DNA of 64,000 nucleotides from Olsenella porci. GTDB lineage: Bacteria > Actinomycetota > Coriobacteriia > Coriobacteriales > Atopobiaceae. The position numbers were made by a program, and so were the translations under genes. Numbering within the stretch: the first letter of the stretch is position 1; each line of letters starts with the position of its first letter. Under the pieces are notes generated by a model. The model made no database searches. It was given only the letters and a program-made list of their open reading frames with translations, and was not told where the DNA came from. The stretch covers positions 1-64,000 of the forward strand of contig NZ_VUNC01000001.1 in NCBI RefSeq assembly GCF_009695875.1, in the 5' to 3' direction. Shown piece by piece: positions 11,236 to 20,500 of the stretch.

Positions 11236-11540
11236 TGTTCGTCCTTCCCTCCGGCCTGGCTCCCGTTGTTGGCGGCTCGCCAAGCCCTTAGCGACTCCAC
11301 TCCCCAAAATGCGAGGAATGTGACCACGAGGGCGCACCCAAAGCGCAGTGTCGCCCCACTTTCCCTCATGTACACGGCGAAGATCATCGCCGACAGAGCA
11401 ACAAACGAGATGAGGATGGACGCCAGCCCGACGCCCACGCTCACACCGGCATTCTTACCCTTTTTGAGGGCACGCTCAAACAAGACCGCTGGCGGGATGC
11501 ACCCGACGAGGCCGCATGCGACCCCGGCAAGCACCGTCAT
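11232..11540 (-). CDS. atpI: AtpI-like small membrane protein heading the atp operon
   Basis: A 102-residue hydrophobic protein with about four membrane-spanning segments (GVACGLVGCIPPAVLF; GVGLASILISFVALSAM; a third in AVYM...LRFGCALVVTFLAFW) and a polar Q/G/K/D tail. Position as first gene of the atp operon, with a four-base overlap with atpB, fits AtpI, which aids c-ring assembly or Mg uptake in other bacteria. Sequence similarity across this family is low, so the name rests largely on context. ATG at 11540 follows GGGGGAG and is preferred to an upstream TTG. Confidence 0.75.
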   Translation of the reverse strand: MTVLAGVACGLVGCIPPAVLFERALKKGKNAGVSVGVGLASILISFVALSAMIFAVYMRESGATLRFGCALVVTFLAFWGVESLRAWRAANNGSQAGGKDEQ

Positions 11541-11796
11541 AGTCTCCCCCAAGCCTTGCCCCCTTTGAGGAGTAACTCACTGCAGGCGGAGTGAATCTTA
11601 GTCGTATTTGCGAAGAAAAGCCATAACTTGGATTGGCAGACAGCCCCGTCATCGACCGAGAAGACGATGGCGGGGCCGCAAAACAGCAGGTATTGGCACG
11701 TTTTTAGGAAGGGAACCTTTTTAAATGCGTTTTAAAAAGACGATTATCAACTAACCGTCACAATCCCTTCCGTGACGTGAGAGATGGGCTCCCTGC
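11541..11796 (-). promoter_or_regulatory. upp-atp intergenic region: AT-rich palindrome, stem-loop and presumed atp promoter
   Basis: This 256-bp gap separates upp from the atp operon. It holds a perfect AT-rich inverted repeat CTTTTTAAA-N5-TTTAAAAAG (11717-11739), unusual in this GC-rich DNA, and a 12-bp stem-loop at 11643-11676 (GCCCCGTCATCG/CGATGGCGGGGC) with no T-run. A -10-like TAAGAT occurs on the minus strand near 11599-11604 but no good -35 is seen. A small stem GTCAC/GTGAC with a TCTTTTT tail near 11735-11780 could end the upp transcript. The atp promoter is inferred to lie here; its exact position is unresolved. Confidence 0.45.
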
Positions 11797-12441
11797 CTAC
11801 TTTGTGCCATAGATCCTGTCGCCGGCATCGCCCAGGCCGGGGAGGATGTAGGCATCGGAGTTGAGCTCGCGATCGAGCGCACAGGTGAACAGCCTCACCT
11901 CGGGATCGAAGTCGAGGACGGTCTTGACCCCCTCGGGCGCCGAGACGATGGTGAGGGCCCGGATGTCCTTGACCCCCGCCTCGCGGAGGAACTGAATGGC
12001 CGCCGTGAGCGAGCCTCCCGTTGCGAGCATGGGGTCGACCACGAGACAGGTGCGCTTGTCGACGTCTGCGGGAAACTTGCAGTAGTACTGGTGCGGCTCG
12101 TGGGTCTCGGGGTCACGATACATCCCCACATGCCCCACGCGCGCGGAGGGCACCAAGGTGAGAATGCCGTCGACCATGCCCAGCCCTGCCCTGAGGATGG
12201 GGATGATGGCAACCTTCTTGCCCGCGATCCTCTTGCAGACCGTCTTCTCGAGGGGTGTCTCGACCTCAACGTCCTCCAGGGGGAAGTCGCGCATTGCCTC
12301 GTAGCCCTCGAAGATGGCGAGCTCGGTCACGAGCTCTCGAAACTGCTTGGTGCTTGTGTCCTTGTCCCTCAGGATGTGCAGCTTGTGCTGCACGAGCGGA
12401 TGGTCGACGACGGTGAACCTGCTCTGGTCGAACTCTGCCAT
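11797..12441 (-). CDS. upp: Uracil phosphoribosyltransferase
   Basis: Salvages uracil to UMP using PRPP. The 214-residue length and the PRPP-binding loop [11 protein letters not shown] are standard, as is the C-terminal [11 protein letters not shown] that binds uracil. The open frame continues upstream, but [16 protein letters not shown] at 12441 is the family N-terminus and has GAGAGG upstream. It follows glyA by 73 bp and precedes the atp region, a gene order (glyA-upp-atp) common in Gram-positive bacteria. Confidence 0.96.
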   Translation of the reverse strand: MAEFDQSRFTVVDHPLVQHKLHILRDKDTSTKQFRELVTELAIFEGYEAMRDFPLEDVEVETPLEKTVCKRIAGKKVAIIPILRAGLGMVDGILTLVPSARVGHVGMYRDPETHEPHQYYCKFPADVDKRTCLVVDPMLATGGSLTAAIQFLREAGVKDIRALTIVSAPEGVKTVLDFDPEVRLFTCALDRELNSDAYILPGLGDAGDRIYGTK

Positions 12442-12514
12442 GAAAGCCTCTCTCTGCTCGATGCCAGTCGTAAGGGCGCCAAGCGAGACGCCCGTCCTCT
12501 GTCGCCTTGGGATG

Positions 12515-13780
12515 TTAGTCCAGATTGGGGTAGAGGGGGTGACTCGCGAGCATGGACGCGACCTCGGCGCGCACCCCATCGAGCCGCTCGGGCTCCTCCT
12601 CGAGGGCGAACACGGTCTCTCCTATGAGCTCGCCGACGCGCTCGCACTCCGCCTCGCAAAAACCGCGGGTGGTGATTGCGGCGGAGCCGACGCGGATGCC
12701 GCTCGTCACAAACGGGGACCTCTGCTCCCCGGGGATGGTGTTCTTGTTCACCGTGATTCCCACCGACTCGAGGGCCTGCTCGGCATCGCGCCCCGTGACG
12801 GACTTTGCGGGCGTGAGGTCGACAAGCAGGAGATGATTGTCGGTGCCGCCGGTCACGAGCCGCAGACCCTTCGCCTGCATGCCGCGGCCGAGGGCCTTGG
12901 CGTTGGCGAGCACGTTCTGGATGTAGGTCTTGAACTCCGGCTTGAGCGCCTCGCCAAATGCCACCGCCTTGCCGGCGATGACGTGCTCGAGTGGGCCACC
13001 CTGCGTCCCGGGAAACACCGAGGAGTTGATGCGCTTGGTGTAGTCGGGATCGTTCCACAGGATGATGCCGCCGCGCGTGCCGCGCAGGGTCTTATGTGTG
13101 GTGGAAGTCACCACGTCCGCGACCGGGACGGGACTGGGGTGGAGTCCGGCAGCCACGATGCCGGCGATGTGTGCCATGTCCACCATGAGAATCGCGCCGT
13201 TGTCGTGTGCGATCTGGGCAAAGCGCTCGAAGTCTATGATGCGCGGATAGGCGCTCGCGCCCGCAATGATGATCTTGGGCTTGCGCTGCTCCGCCTTTGC
13301 CGCAACGTCGTCGAAGTCGATTCTCTCGGTCGCGGGGTCGAGCCCGTAGCTCACCACGTCGAACAGCTTTCCAGAGAAGTTGGCATGGGAGCCGTGGGTG
13401 AGGTGGCCTCCGTTGCTGAGATCCATCCCCATGATCGTGTCGCCAGGCTTGGCAAACGCCGTCTCGACCGCATAGTTTGCCTGCGCTCCCGAGTGCGGCT
13501 GCACGTTGGCGAACTGTGCCCCAAAGAGCGCCTTCACGCGCTCGCGAGCAAGGTCCTCGACCTTGTCGACCGCCCAGCACCCACCGTAGTAGCGCTTTCC
13601 GGGAAGGCCCTCCGCGTACTTGTTGGTAAGCACGGTGCCCACCGCCTCCATGACCGCGGGAGACACGAAGTTCTCCGATGCGATGAGCTCGATGGAGTCG
13701 CGCTGCCTCCCCAGCTCGTCCCCGATGAGGGATGCGAGCTCGGGGTCCTGTCGCCTGAGCGTGGGAATCGTGTCGGCCAT
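12515..13780 (-). CDS. glyA: Serine hydroxymethyltransferase
   Basis: A PLP enzyme of 421 residues interconverting serine and glycine and charging tetrahydrofolate with one-carbon units. The Schiff-base lysine is Lys230 in [10 protein letters not shown], and [10 protein letters not shown] near the N-terminus and HSGAQAN (96-102) are family landmarks. It begins 9 bp after the rpiB stop, so the two are co-transcribed. Folate one-carbon supply links it functionally to the fused folP-folK gene later in the window. Confidence 0.97.
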   Translation of the reverse strand: MADTIPTLRRQDPELASLIGDELGRQRDSIELIASENFVSPAVMEAVGTVLTNKYAEGLPGKRYYGGCWAVDKVEDLARERVKALFGAQFANVQPHSGAQANYAVETAFAKPGDTIMGMDLSNGGHLTHGSHANFSGKLFDVVSYGLDPATERIDFDDVAAKAEQRKPKIIIAGASAYPRIIDFERFAQIAHDNGAILMVDMAHIAGIVAAGLHPSPVPVADVVTSTTHKTLRGTRGGIILWNDPDYTKRINSSVFPGTQGGPLEHVIAGKAVAFGEALKPEFKTYIQNVLANAKALGRGMQAKGLRLVTGGTDNHLLLVDLTPAKSVTGRDAEQALESVGITVNKNTIPGEQRSPFVTSGIRVGSAAITTRGFCEAECERVGELIGETVFALEEEPERLDGVRAEVASMLASHPLYPNLD

Positions 13781-13789
13781 GCGGCTCCC

Positions 13790-14269
13790 CTACCCTTCCA
13801 TCCCGAAGTCGGCGGGAACTCCCTCGAACGAGGGGTCGTCCTCTCGCATGATCTTCTCAACGCGCCCGGTGTGGCGACCCCCCGCAAACTCGGTCGTAAG
13901 GAACTCGTCTACGATCTGCTTGTTGGTCTCGAACGGGGTGAACCTGCCGCTGATGCACAGGACGTTTCCGTTGTTGTGCTCGCGGAACAGCTCGGCAAAC
14001 TGGGGGGTCTGAATCACCGCGGCGCGGATTCCAGGCACCTTGTCCGCCGTGAGCGCCATTCCAATGCCGGTTCCGCAGATTAGGACGCCCCTGTCGGCAT
14101 CCCCGCGAGCGACGCAGCGGGCGACCTTGTCCGCAAAGTCGGGGTAGTCGCAACGCTCGGCGCTCATAGGCCCAAGGTCGACGACCTCGTGACCGAGCGA
14201 CTTCAGGTACTCGACCATCCCCGGCTTCTGGTCGTACCCGGCGTGGTCCGATGCAATGGCAATCCTCAT
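13790..14269 (-). CDS. rpiB: Ribose-5-phosphate isomerase B
   Basis: Interconverts ribose-5-phosphate and ribulose-5-phosphate in the pentose phosphate pathway. This 159-residue RpiB/LacAB family protein has the N-terminal SDHAGYD (Asp8, His9) and the catalytic Cys65 in CGTGIGM, with NNGNVLCISGR downstream. The start at 14269 follows AAGGGGG. It is separated from tsaC by 172 bp that include a short GCGGGC/GCCCGC hairpin (14309-14323) and a weak TATCCT-like -10, so it may have its own promoter. Confidence 0.95.
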   Translation of the reverse strand: MRIAIASDHAGYDQKPGMVEYLKSLGHEVVDLGPMSAERCDYPDFADKVARCVARGDADRGVLICGTGIGMALTADKVPGIRAAVIQTPQFAELFREHNNGNVLCISGRFTPFETNKQIVDEFLTTEFAGGRHTGRVEKIMREDDPSFEGVPADFGMEG

Positions 14270-14441
14270 GCGGGATCCCCCTTCTGTTCGCGTCCGTCGT
14301 GCGCCTCCGCGGGCCAAGCCCGCAGGCCTAGGATACAGCGCAGGGGGTTGCTTCCGACGGGGAGAGACCCACTGGTGCCAGGCGCTCGCAACACCTTCAC
14401 GGGCGTCTCGCGACGCAGGAGCGAGATGGCCGGCATACGCA

Positions 14442-15083
14442 TTAGCAGCCGGCAACCTCGGCAATGCGGGCGGCAGGAATAGCACCCTCACGAAGCACCT
14501 CGGGAGCATCCCCAAGGCACGAGACGATCGTGGAGGCAACCGCGATGGGGGCGGGACCGCCATCGAGGGTGAGGTCCGAGAGCTCGACGAGGCGGCTCTC
14601 GACCGTCATGCCACTCGTGGCGGACGGTGCGCCGTGCGTGTTCGCGCTCGTGGTGGCCAACGGTACGCCGACCCTCCGAGCAATCTGGCGCACGAGGTTG
14701 GAGTCCGGGAGCCTGAGCGCGATGGTCCCGTCGCCAGGTCGCAGGTACTCCCCCGGAACCTCGTCTGAAGCATGTACCACGAGGGTGAGGGCGCCCGGCC
14801 AGAGCTCGCGGGCGAGACGGGACGCCCACTTGGGAACCTCGCGACCGTATCGAGCGAGGTCGTCCTCGTCTGCGACGAGCCACGGAAGCGTCTGGGTGCG
14901 CTCGCGGCGCTTGATGTCGAAGATCCTCCCAAGTCCGGGGTTGCCGGGGAGAGCCGCGCAACCGATGCCGTACACGGAGTCAGTTGGCATGACGACGACG
15001 CCTCCGTCCGCAAGCACCTCGCTGACCTGCGCCACGCACCCGTCGACGGGATGCTGCTGGTCCACCCTCAAGACAGTACCCAT
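14442..15083 (-). CDS. tsaC: L-threonylcarbamoyladenylate synthase (TsaC/Sua5 family)
   Basis: Makes threonylcarbamoyl-AMP for the t6A modification at position 37 of ANN-decoding tRNAs. The 213-residue YrdC-like domain shows PTDSVYGIGCA, the basic KRRERTQTLPWLV loop, LWPGALTLVV and TTSANTHGAPSAT, all typical. There is no Sua5 C-terminal domain, so TsaC is the better name. The start at 15083 follows GGAGG. It lies 25 bp after prmC, a neighbour pairing common in bacteria. Confidence 0.93.
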   Translation of the reverse strand: MGTVLRVDQQHPVDGCVAQVSEVLADGGVVVMPTDSVYGIGCAALPGNPGLGRIFDIKRRERTQTLPWLVADEDDLARYGREVPKWASRLARELWPGALTLVVHASDEVPGEYLRPGDGTIALRLPDSNLVRQIARRVGVPLATTSANTHGAPSATSGMTVESRLVELSDLTLDGGPAPIAVASTIVSCLGDAPEVLREGAIPAARIAEVAGC

Positions 15084-15108
15084 GGCAACCTCCAAGCAGA
15101 GAAACCCG

Positions 15109-16158
15109 TTAGGACTCCCGGCGGGCGAGCCTGCAGACAAGCACGCGTGGCCTGTGGGTCAGGTCCTCGCGAACCTCCACCGACTCCCACTCGCCCGTCT
15201 CGCGCGCAAGCGCCGCCGCATCGTCGAGCGATCCCTCGTACAGCTCGACGCAGAACATGCCGCCTGGGGCGAGCGCCTTGGGAGCAAACTCGAGGAGCCT
15301 CCTGAACACATCGAGCCCATCCTCCCCTCCGTCAAGCGCGAGCGCGGGCTCGTGGTCGCGCACCTCGGAGGGCACCTCGTTGGCGAGTACCTTGGTGGGG
15401 ATGTACGGGGGGTTGGAGACCAGTACAGAGAACGTCCCCATGAGCTCCCGGTCCACGCCAGAGGCGAGGTCGCACTCCACGATGGTGACTGCATCCTGGA
15501 GCGAGAGGGCATCCCGGTTGCGCGTTGCGAGCGCAATCGCCTTGGGCGAGAGGTCCGTTGCCACGACGCGGGTTCCCGGCCGCTCGCCTGCGATGGAGAG
15601 CGCGATGCACCCCGTGCCGGTGCCCACCTCGAGAACGCGGCAGCCGGCGGGAAGGATCTGGCGCGGCTCGCCGCGCACCTCTCCCCCAGCTTCGCCGCCG
15701 TCATCGACCTCGGACTCGTCCCCCGTACCTGATGCCTCCCCGGCGTCAGGCCCCTCCCCCTCGGAGGGCTCGTGGTCTGGCATCTCCCCCATGACCGGCG
15801 GAAACGTCATCGGCGCCGCATCTACGCCCTCAAGAGCGGCGTCGACCAGGATCTCGGTCTCGGGCCGGGGGATAAGGACGCCCTCCTCGCAGCGCAGGAC
15901 GATGTGACGAAAGGGCATCTCGCCCGTCACGTACTGGAGGGGCTCTCCCCTGCCGCGCCTGACGACAGCCTGGTGCATGCGGTCGAGCTCGTCACGCATC
16001 AGCGGACGGTCGAAGTCCATGTAGACCTGCACCCGCGAGAGGCCCGTGACGTTACACAGCAGCCACTCGGCAGAGAGGCGCGGGCGCTCGTCGCCCTTGC
16101 GCTCCAGATAGCCCTCAGTCCACCTAAGCATCTTGCCAACGGTCCAGGTCTCCGCCAC
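15109..16158 (-). CDS. prmC: Release factor glutamine methyltransferase with acidic insertion
   Basis: PrmC (HemK) methylates the glutamine of the GGQ motif in release factors, here most directly the product of the preceding prfA. The N-terminal helical domain (1-110) and the SAM-dependent methyltransferase domain with VGTGTGCIALSIA (178-190) and NPPY (249-252) are intact. Between them, residues about 111-167, is an unusual Gly/Glu/Asp-rich insertion. The protein is 349 residues against the usual 280-290. The start is GTG at 16158 with GGAGGGG upstream. Confidence 0.95.
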   Translation of the reverse strand: MAETWTVGKMLRWTEGYLERKGDERPRLSAEWLLCNVTGLSRVQVYMDFDRPLMRDELDRMHQAVVRRGRGEPLQYVTGEMPFRHIVLRCEEGVLIPRPETEILVDAALEGVDAAPMTFPPVMGEMPDHEPSEGEGPDAGEASGTGDESEVDDGGEAGGEVRGEPRQILPAGCRVLEVGTGTGCIALSIAGERPGTRVVATDLSPKAIALATRNRDALSLQDAVTIVECDLASGVDRELMGTFSVLVSNPPYIPTKVLANEVPSEVRDHEPALALDGGEDGLDVFRRLLEFAPKALAPGGMFCVELYEGSLDDAAALARETGEWESVEVREDLTHRPRVLVCRLARRES

Positions 16159-16191
16159 AGACACTCCCCTCCGATTCACTCGTCCCCAACC

Positions 16192-16223
16192 AAAAAGCGG
16201 CGCCGGCCCGGAGCCGACGCCGC
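16192..16223 (-). terminator. Intrinsic terminator between prfA and prmC
   Basis: On the minus strand an 11-bp stem (GCGGCGTCGGC/GCCGGCGCCGC, one wobble) is followed by TTTTTGG. It sits 20 bases after the prfA stop and 34 bases before the prmC start, so it should reduce read-through from prfA into prmC. Confidence 0.8.
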
Positions 16224-16243
16224 AACGACATCACGGCCTTGCC

Positions 16244-17311
16244 TTACACGGTCTGGGCGAGCTTCTCCGCCCTGTCCGCCGCGGCGAGCGCCTCGATCAC
16301 GGAGCCCAGCTGGTCTCCCAGCAGGACGCCGTTGTACGTGGAGTTGAAACCGATGCGGTGGTCGGTCACGCGGTCCTGGGGCTGGTTGTAGGTGCGAATC
16401 TTCTCGGAGCGGTTGCCATGACCAATCTGGCTCATGCGCTCGGCACCCTGCTCTGCCTGCTGCTTCTCCAGCTCCATCTGGTAGAGCCTTGCGCGCAGCA
16501 TCTCCATGCAGACCGCGCGGTTCTGAATCTGGGAGCGCTGGTCCTGCGACTGGACCACCGTGTTGGTGGGCAGGTGGGTGATGCGCACCGCCGAGTAGGT
16601 GGTGTTGACGCCCTGGCCGCCGGGGCCAGAGGAGCAATAGGTATCGATCCTCAGGTCCTCGGGATTGATCTTGATGTCAATGTCCTCCGCCTCGGGAAGC
16701 ACCGCCACCGTTGCCGTGGAGGTCTGAATGCGGCCCTGGCTCTCGGTCTTGGGGATGCGCTGCACGCGGTGTACGCCGCTCTCGTACTTCATGACCGAGT
16801 AGACCTTGTCGCCGGTGACCTTGAACTCAATCGTCTTGAAGCCGCCCGCTTCGCCGGGGCTGCTGGAGAGGACCTCGGTCTTCCAGCCGCGGGACTGGGC
16901 GAAGCGCTCGTACATGGCATAGAGGTCACCCGCGAAGATGGCCGCCTCGTCACCGCCGACGCCGGCGCGGATCTCGACGATGGTGTTTTTCTCGTCGTTG
17001 GGGTCACCGGGGATGAGCATGATCTTGATCTCGTCTTCGAGCGAGGGGAGCTTCCCCTCGTTGGAGGAGATGTCCTCCTGGAGCATCTCCTTCTCCTCGG
17101 GATCCGAGGTCTCGTGCATCATCTCCTTGGCGGCATCGATGTCGTCGAGCGCCTGGACGTACTCTCGCGCCTTGGCAACGAGGTCGGCTTGATTGGCGTG
17201 CTCCTTTGCGATTCTGGCGTATTCCTTGGGATCCGACACAACGGACGGGTCCAGCATCTTTTTCTCAAGCTCCTCGTACGCCGCGATGAGCTTCTCGAGC
17301 TTGTCTCGCAT
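16244..17311 (-). CDS. prfA: Peptide chain release factor 1
   Basis: RF1 (355 residues) ends translation at UAA and UAG. The catalytic GGQ is at residues 231-233 in SSGPGGQGVNT. The codon-recognition tripeptide is PKT at 187-189 (PxT is the RF1 signature, against SPF in RF2). The N-terminal helical domain and C-terminal domain are complete. The start at 17311 has GAGGAG upstream and begins MRDKLEKLIAAYEEL. A TAGACT -10-like element lies upstream near 17378 but the promoter is not convincing. Confidence 0.97.
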   Translation of the reverse strand: MRDKLEKLIAAYEELEKKMLDPSVVSDPKEYARIAKEHANQADLVAKAREYVQALDDIDAAKEMMHETSDPEEKEMLQEDISSNEGKLPSLEDEIKIMLIPGDPNDEKNTIVEIRAGVGGDEAAIFAGDLYAMYERFAQSRGWKTEVLSSSPGEAGGFKTIEFKVTGDKVYSVMKYESGVHRVQRIPKTESQGRIQTSTATVAVLPEAEDIDIKINPEDLRIDTYCSSGPGGQGVNTTYSAVRITHLPTNTVVQSQDQRSQIQNRAVCMEMLRARLYQMELEKQQAEQGAERMSQIGHGNRSEKIRTYNQPQDRVTDHRIGFNSTYNGVLLGDQLGSVIEALAAADRAEKLAQTV

Positions 17312-17492
17312 GTGGGTCTCCTCGATGCGGCCGCGGCGTTGTGCGGTGGCGCGGCATAGATGTTCAGCATGGGAAAGTCTACCACCAAGGGGATATTCGT
17401 AGTCAGGCGGTGGGATTGCGGGGGCGTATGGAGGCGGGCGGCACACGGAAGCAACACCGCATGCCACCCGGACGATGCCTCCCTTAGCCCAG

Positions 17493-19241
17493 CTAACTCG
17501 TCTCGCTCGCCTTGATAAACGCAACCTGGTAGCGCTGTTTGAGCCACTTGACGGTATTGGGCGTGCGACTCTCGCTCAGGGTGAACGTGAGGACCTGATA
17601 GTCGTACGTCCCAGGCATAGTCGCCCCCACCGAGAGGGACGCGGCGAAAGCGGCGTCGTCCGACCCCTGGAGGCCCGAGACCGCCCATGCACCATGCGCC
17701 CTGACATCCTGCTCGAGGGCGGCCTCGAGCGCCTTGTAGTCTGTGACGGGGATGGATTCGCTGTGCCAGGTGATCGCGTCTGACGACGGGCAGTAGTCAA
17801 GGCTCACGTCAGTGGCGCTCGTGTCCTCGATCAGAGAGCGCCGGAGCATGGAGCACGCCGCGTCGGACGCCGCCGCGCTCTGAAGGAACGACCGAAAGAC
17901 ACTCCCCATGGACTCCTTGTCCGACAGGCTCTTGGACGAGAGGTCGATTGCGTACTCTCGCCTGATGAGGGTTCCGTCCCTGAGGGTGTAGGCGATGTCC
18001 ACCGTGTTGTAGTCGGACGAGCCATCCGCGAGGTTGGTGGCGCCGCTCGCAACAAGGGACTTATGAAGGCCCACCACCTGGCTGATGCCCTCGCGAGACT
18101 CGAACGTAAGACTGGGGTTGTTGACCGACACGCTCTTGACGTCATCCACGGAGGGGACGTACCTCACCACGCCCATCGCATCGGTGGCGCAGCAGACGGC
18201 GAATGCGGCACTAACCGCAACGGTGACCGCCAGGCCGGCCTTCCTGCCCCGGAGTGCCGTGATGCCGCCACCCACGCCCGCCTCGGCGACGCAGTACACC
18301 AGCGCGCAGCTCGCGACCACCACCGCCCCAACCACGAGTGGGCTGCCCGCTACGAAATCGACGAACAGGGCGAGGATGACGAGAGACACGCCCAGGCCGG
18401 CAGCGAGTGCAAACAGGACGCTCGCCACCTCGTGGACGGGCCGGAACGCAAAGGCGTCCCCCGCCCTCTCGAGGTCACGCCGTGCGGACAGCTCCGTGGC
18501 GACCACGGTGCAGACGACGCCCACGAGGGCGTATGCCAGGAGCACCCGCCATGGGACCCTGCCGCTCTGGAAGGAGCTCAGGCTGCGGACGAGGTAGACC
18601 GCAGGGGATGCCCAGGCGAGCGAGGGGAACGAACCGTCGACGACGCTCGGGGCAAGAATGGAGACAACCTGCCGAACCCCCCACTGCACCACGGCGACAT
18701 ATCCGTTGACCATGCAGAACAGCGTCGTCGCAACCGACGCCCGTCCAGACACCACCATGCAAAGCGACGCGATGCCACAGAACGTGACGCACATGAGCCC
18801 CTGCTCGGCAAACCACACCAGCACATCCATGGGACCGATTGCCGCCATGCCGCCAAGCACCAGAAGTAGCAGGGCAAGGACCAGGTTGGCCAGGAGGAGG
18901 GGGACAAGGGAGGCGAGGAGCAGGGAGCGGAAGAGCGGCCTTCGCCTGATGGGGAGCGAGCCGTAGAAGGGAGCGGCAACGCGGTCGAAGGCAAAGTTGA
19001 AGTTTCGCAAAACCGCCGCATAGGAGGCGACGAGGGTGAGGAACACGCCGAGGACGGATGAGAAAGCGAGAAGCTGCTGCCCTCCCGCCTCCATGCCACC
19101 GTCTGCCATCGCCCTGCCGCGATATAGCAGCGAGAGGAGCGGGACCAGCCATATGAGCAGGTATGCCGCCGCAACGTGGGCACGCCTCAGGCAGGCGTCC
19201 CCAAAGATGCCGATGCTAGAGGACGAGGTCCTTGAGCTCAT
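17493..19241 (-). CDS. ABC-2 type transporter permease with large C-terminal extracytoplasmic domain
   Basis: A 582-residue membrane protein. The first about 370 residues hold roughly 10 hydrophobic helices (for example LLIWLVPLLSLLYRG, LLLASLVPLLLANLVLALLLLVLGG, ALVGVVCTVVATEL, VTVAVSAAFAVCC). A polar domain of about 210 residues then reaches the C-terminus and is likely outside the cell. This layout matches permeases of GntR/YtrA-controlled ABC exporters, possibly the DUF6449 type. The start at 19241 lies within the ATPase gene (26-bp overlap) and has GGGAGG upstream. Substrate is unknown; envelope stress or antimicrobial peptide export is a guess from relatives. Confidence 0.8.
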   Translation of the reverse strand: MSSRTSSSSIGIFGDACLRRAHVAAAYLLIWLVPLLSLLYRGRAMADGGMEAGGQQLLAFSSVLGVFLTLVASYAAVLRNFNFAFDRVAAPFYGSLPIRRRPLFRSLLLASLVPLLLANLVLALLLLVLGGMAAIGPMDVLVWFAEQGLMCVTFCGIASLCMVVSGRASVATTLFCMVNGYVAVVQWGVRQVVSILAPSVVDGSFPSLAWASPAVYLVRSLSSFQSGRVPWRVLLAYALVGVVCTVVATELSARRDLERAGDAFAFRPVHEVASVLFALAAGLGVSLVILALFVDFVAGSPLVVGAVVVASCALVYCVAEAGVGGGITALRGRKAGLAVTVAVSAAFAVCCATDAMGVVRYVPSVDDVKSVSVNNPSLTFESREGISQVVGLHKSLVASGATNLADGSSDYNTVDIAYTLRDGTLIRREYAIDLSSKSLSDKESMGSVFRSFLQSAAASDAACSMLRRSLIEDTSATDVSLDYCPSSDAITWHSESIPVTDYKALEAALEQDVRAHGAWAVSGLQGSDDAAFAASLSVGATMPGTYDYQVLTFTLSESRTPNTVKWLKQRYQVAFIKASETS

Positions 19242-20118
19242 CGTCCGCACCTCCCAACTCGTAGAGGAAGAGCTCCTCGAGAGACAGGGGGACGGTCTCC
19301 ATGTAGACGGGATGCGCCGTCGAGAGGACCTCGCGCACATGCCCCACGTCCCCGTGAACTATCAGGGTCTGCATGCGACCGCTTGCAGCCTGGTTGGCAA
19401 TCCAGAGGCCGCGCGGGAGCTCCGCGCCCTCGGGCAGCACGACCTGGACCTTCACCAGTCCGTCGCTCGCACGGGTAAGGTCGTACTCCCTGAGCATGGT
19501 CCCCTGGCGCAGAATGCCCATGTGGTCGCAGATTCCCTCGAGCTCACGCAGGTTGTGGCTGCTCACGAGCACCGTCGTGTTACGCTCCGCCACGTCATCC
19601 AGCACGAGGCGCCACATGCGCTTGCGCACCAGGGGGTCGAGTCCGTCCATGGGTTCGTCGAGGAGCAGGACATCGGGCGTGAGCGAGAGCGTGAGCCAGA
19701 ACGCCGCCTGCTTCCTCATCCCCTTGCTGAACTTGCGGAGAGGACGATTGCGGTCAAGATCGAAGCTCTTGCCAACTGTCTCGAATCGCGCGAGGTCAAA
19801 ATCGGCGAAGACGTCGTAGTAGAACTGCGCCATCCCGCGGATGCTCTCCGTCGAGAAGAAGAACGGGTCGCTGGGGACGCTTCCGATGCGTGCCTTGACG
19901 GCGGGGTTCTCCCACACCGGCTCGCCCAGGACGCTCACCGTCCCCCCAGTCGGGCGCAGGGCACCGGTAAGATGGCCCATGAGCGTCGACTTTCCGGCGC
20001 CGTTTGGCCCAACCAGTCCGTAGACTGCCCCTTCGGGAACCGTAAGGTTGACGCAGTCGAGCGCCGCTACGTCATCGAACTCCTTGCGGAGCTTCCGCAC
20101 CTCAATCGCCGCTCGCAC
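19216..20118 (-). CDS. ABC transporter ATP-binding protein
   Basis: A 300-residue nucleotide-binding domain that powers the adjacent permease. Walker A is GPNGAGKST (37-45), the signature is an atypical FSKGM (131-135), and Walker B is LLLDEP (152-157), followed by the His loop SSHN. The atypical signature and the C-terminal extension of about 80 residues recall BcrA/YtrB-like exporter ATPases. The start is GTG at 20118, eight bases after GGGGAGG, overlapping the regulator gene by 17 bp, which indicates tight translational coupling in a regulator-ATPase-permease operon. Confidence 0.93.
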   Translation of the reverse strand: MRAAIEVRKLRKEFDDVAALDCVNLTVPEGAVYGLVGPNGAGKSTLMGHLTGALRPTGGTVSVLGEPVWENPAVKARIGSVPSDPFFFSTESIRGMAQFYYDVFADFDLARFETVGKSFDLDRNRPLRKFSKGMRKQAAFWLTLSLTPDVLLLDEPMDGLDPLVRKRMWRLVLDDVAERNTTVLVSSHNLRELEGICDHMGILRQGTMLREYDLTRASDGLVKVQVVLPEGAELPRGLWIANQAASGRMQTLIVHGDVGHVREVLSTAHPVYMETVPLSLEELFLYELGGADDELKDLVL

Positions 20119-20476
20119 AGCCGGCACCTCCCCCGATCCTCTCCCGCAGCTCGTCTTCCGTGCAGCCAAGGGCTATCAGCTCGCCTGCCACCTCGTCGAA
20201 CCTTTGGAGGAGCTCCCTCCGGCGCACGTCCGCCGCATGGGCGGTGTTGGCCACGAAGCTTCCCTTCCCCCGCACGGAGTAGATGTATCCGCCCTGCTCG
20301 AGCTCGTGATATGCCCGCTGGATGGTGTTTGGATTGATGGCGAGCTCGGAGGAGAGCTCCCTCACGCTGGGGAGCTTGTCTCCGGGGGAGAGGACCCCCG
20401 CCAGAATCTGCTGCTGATACGAGTCCCTGACCTGCTCGTAGATGGGACGCGCGTCTCGGTAGCTTATCTGGATCAT
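20102..20476 (-). CDS. GntR-family transcriptional regulator, YtrA subfamily
   Basis: A 124-residue regulator with a GntR winged helix (YEQVRDSYQQQILAGVLSPG, KLPSVRELSSELAINPNT, then YHELEQGGYIYSVRGKGSF) and only a short helical C-terminal part, the YtrA hallmark. It heads the ABC exporter operon and very likely represses it through the inverted repeat 24 bp upstream of its start. The start at 20476 follows GGGAGG. Ligand is unknown; cell-wall-active compounds induce many YtrA systems. Confidence 0.92.
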   Translation of the reverse strand: MIQISYRDARPIYEQVRDSYQQQILAGVLSPGDKLPSVRELSSELAINPNTIQRAYHELEQGGYIYSVRGKGSFVANTAHAADVRRRELLQRFDEVAGELIALGCTEDELRERIGGGAGCASGD

Positions 20477-20500
20477 GCACGCCTCCCCCACTTATCCGTT

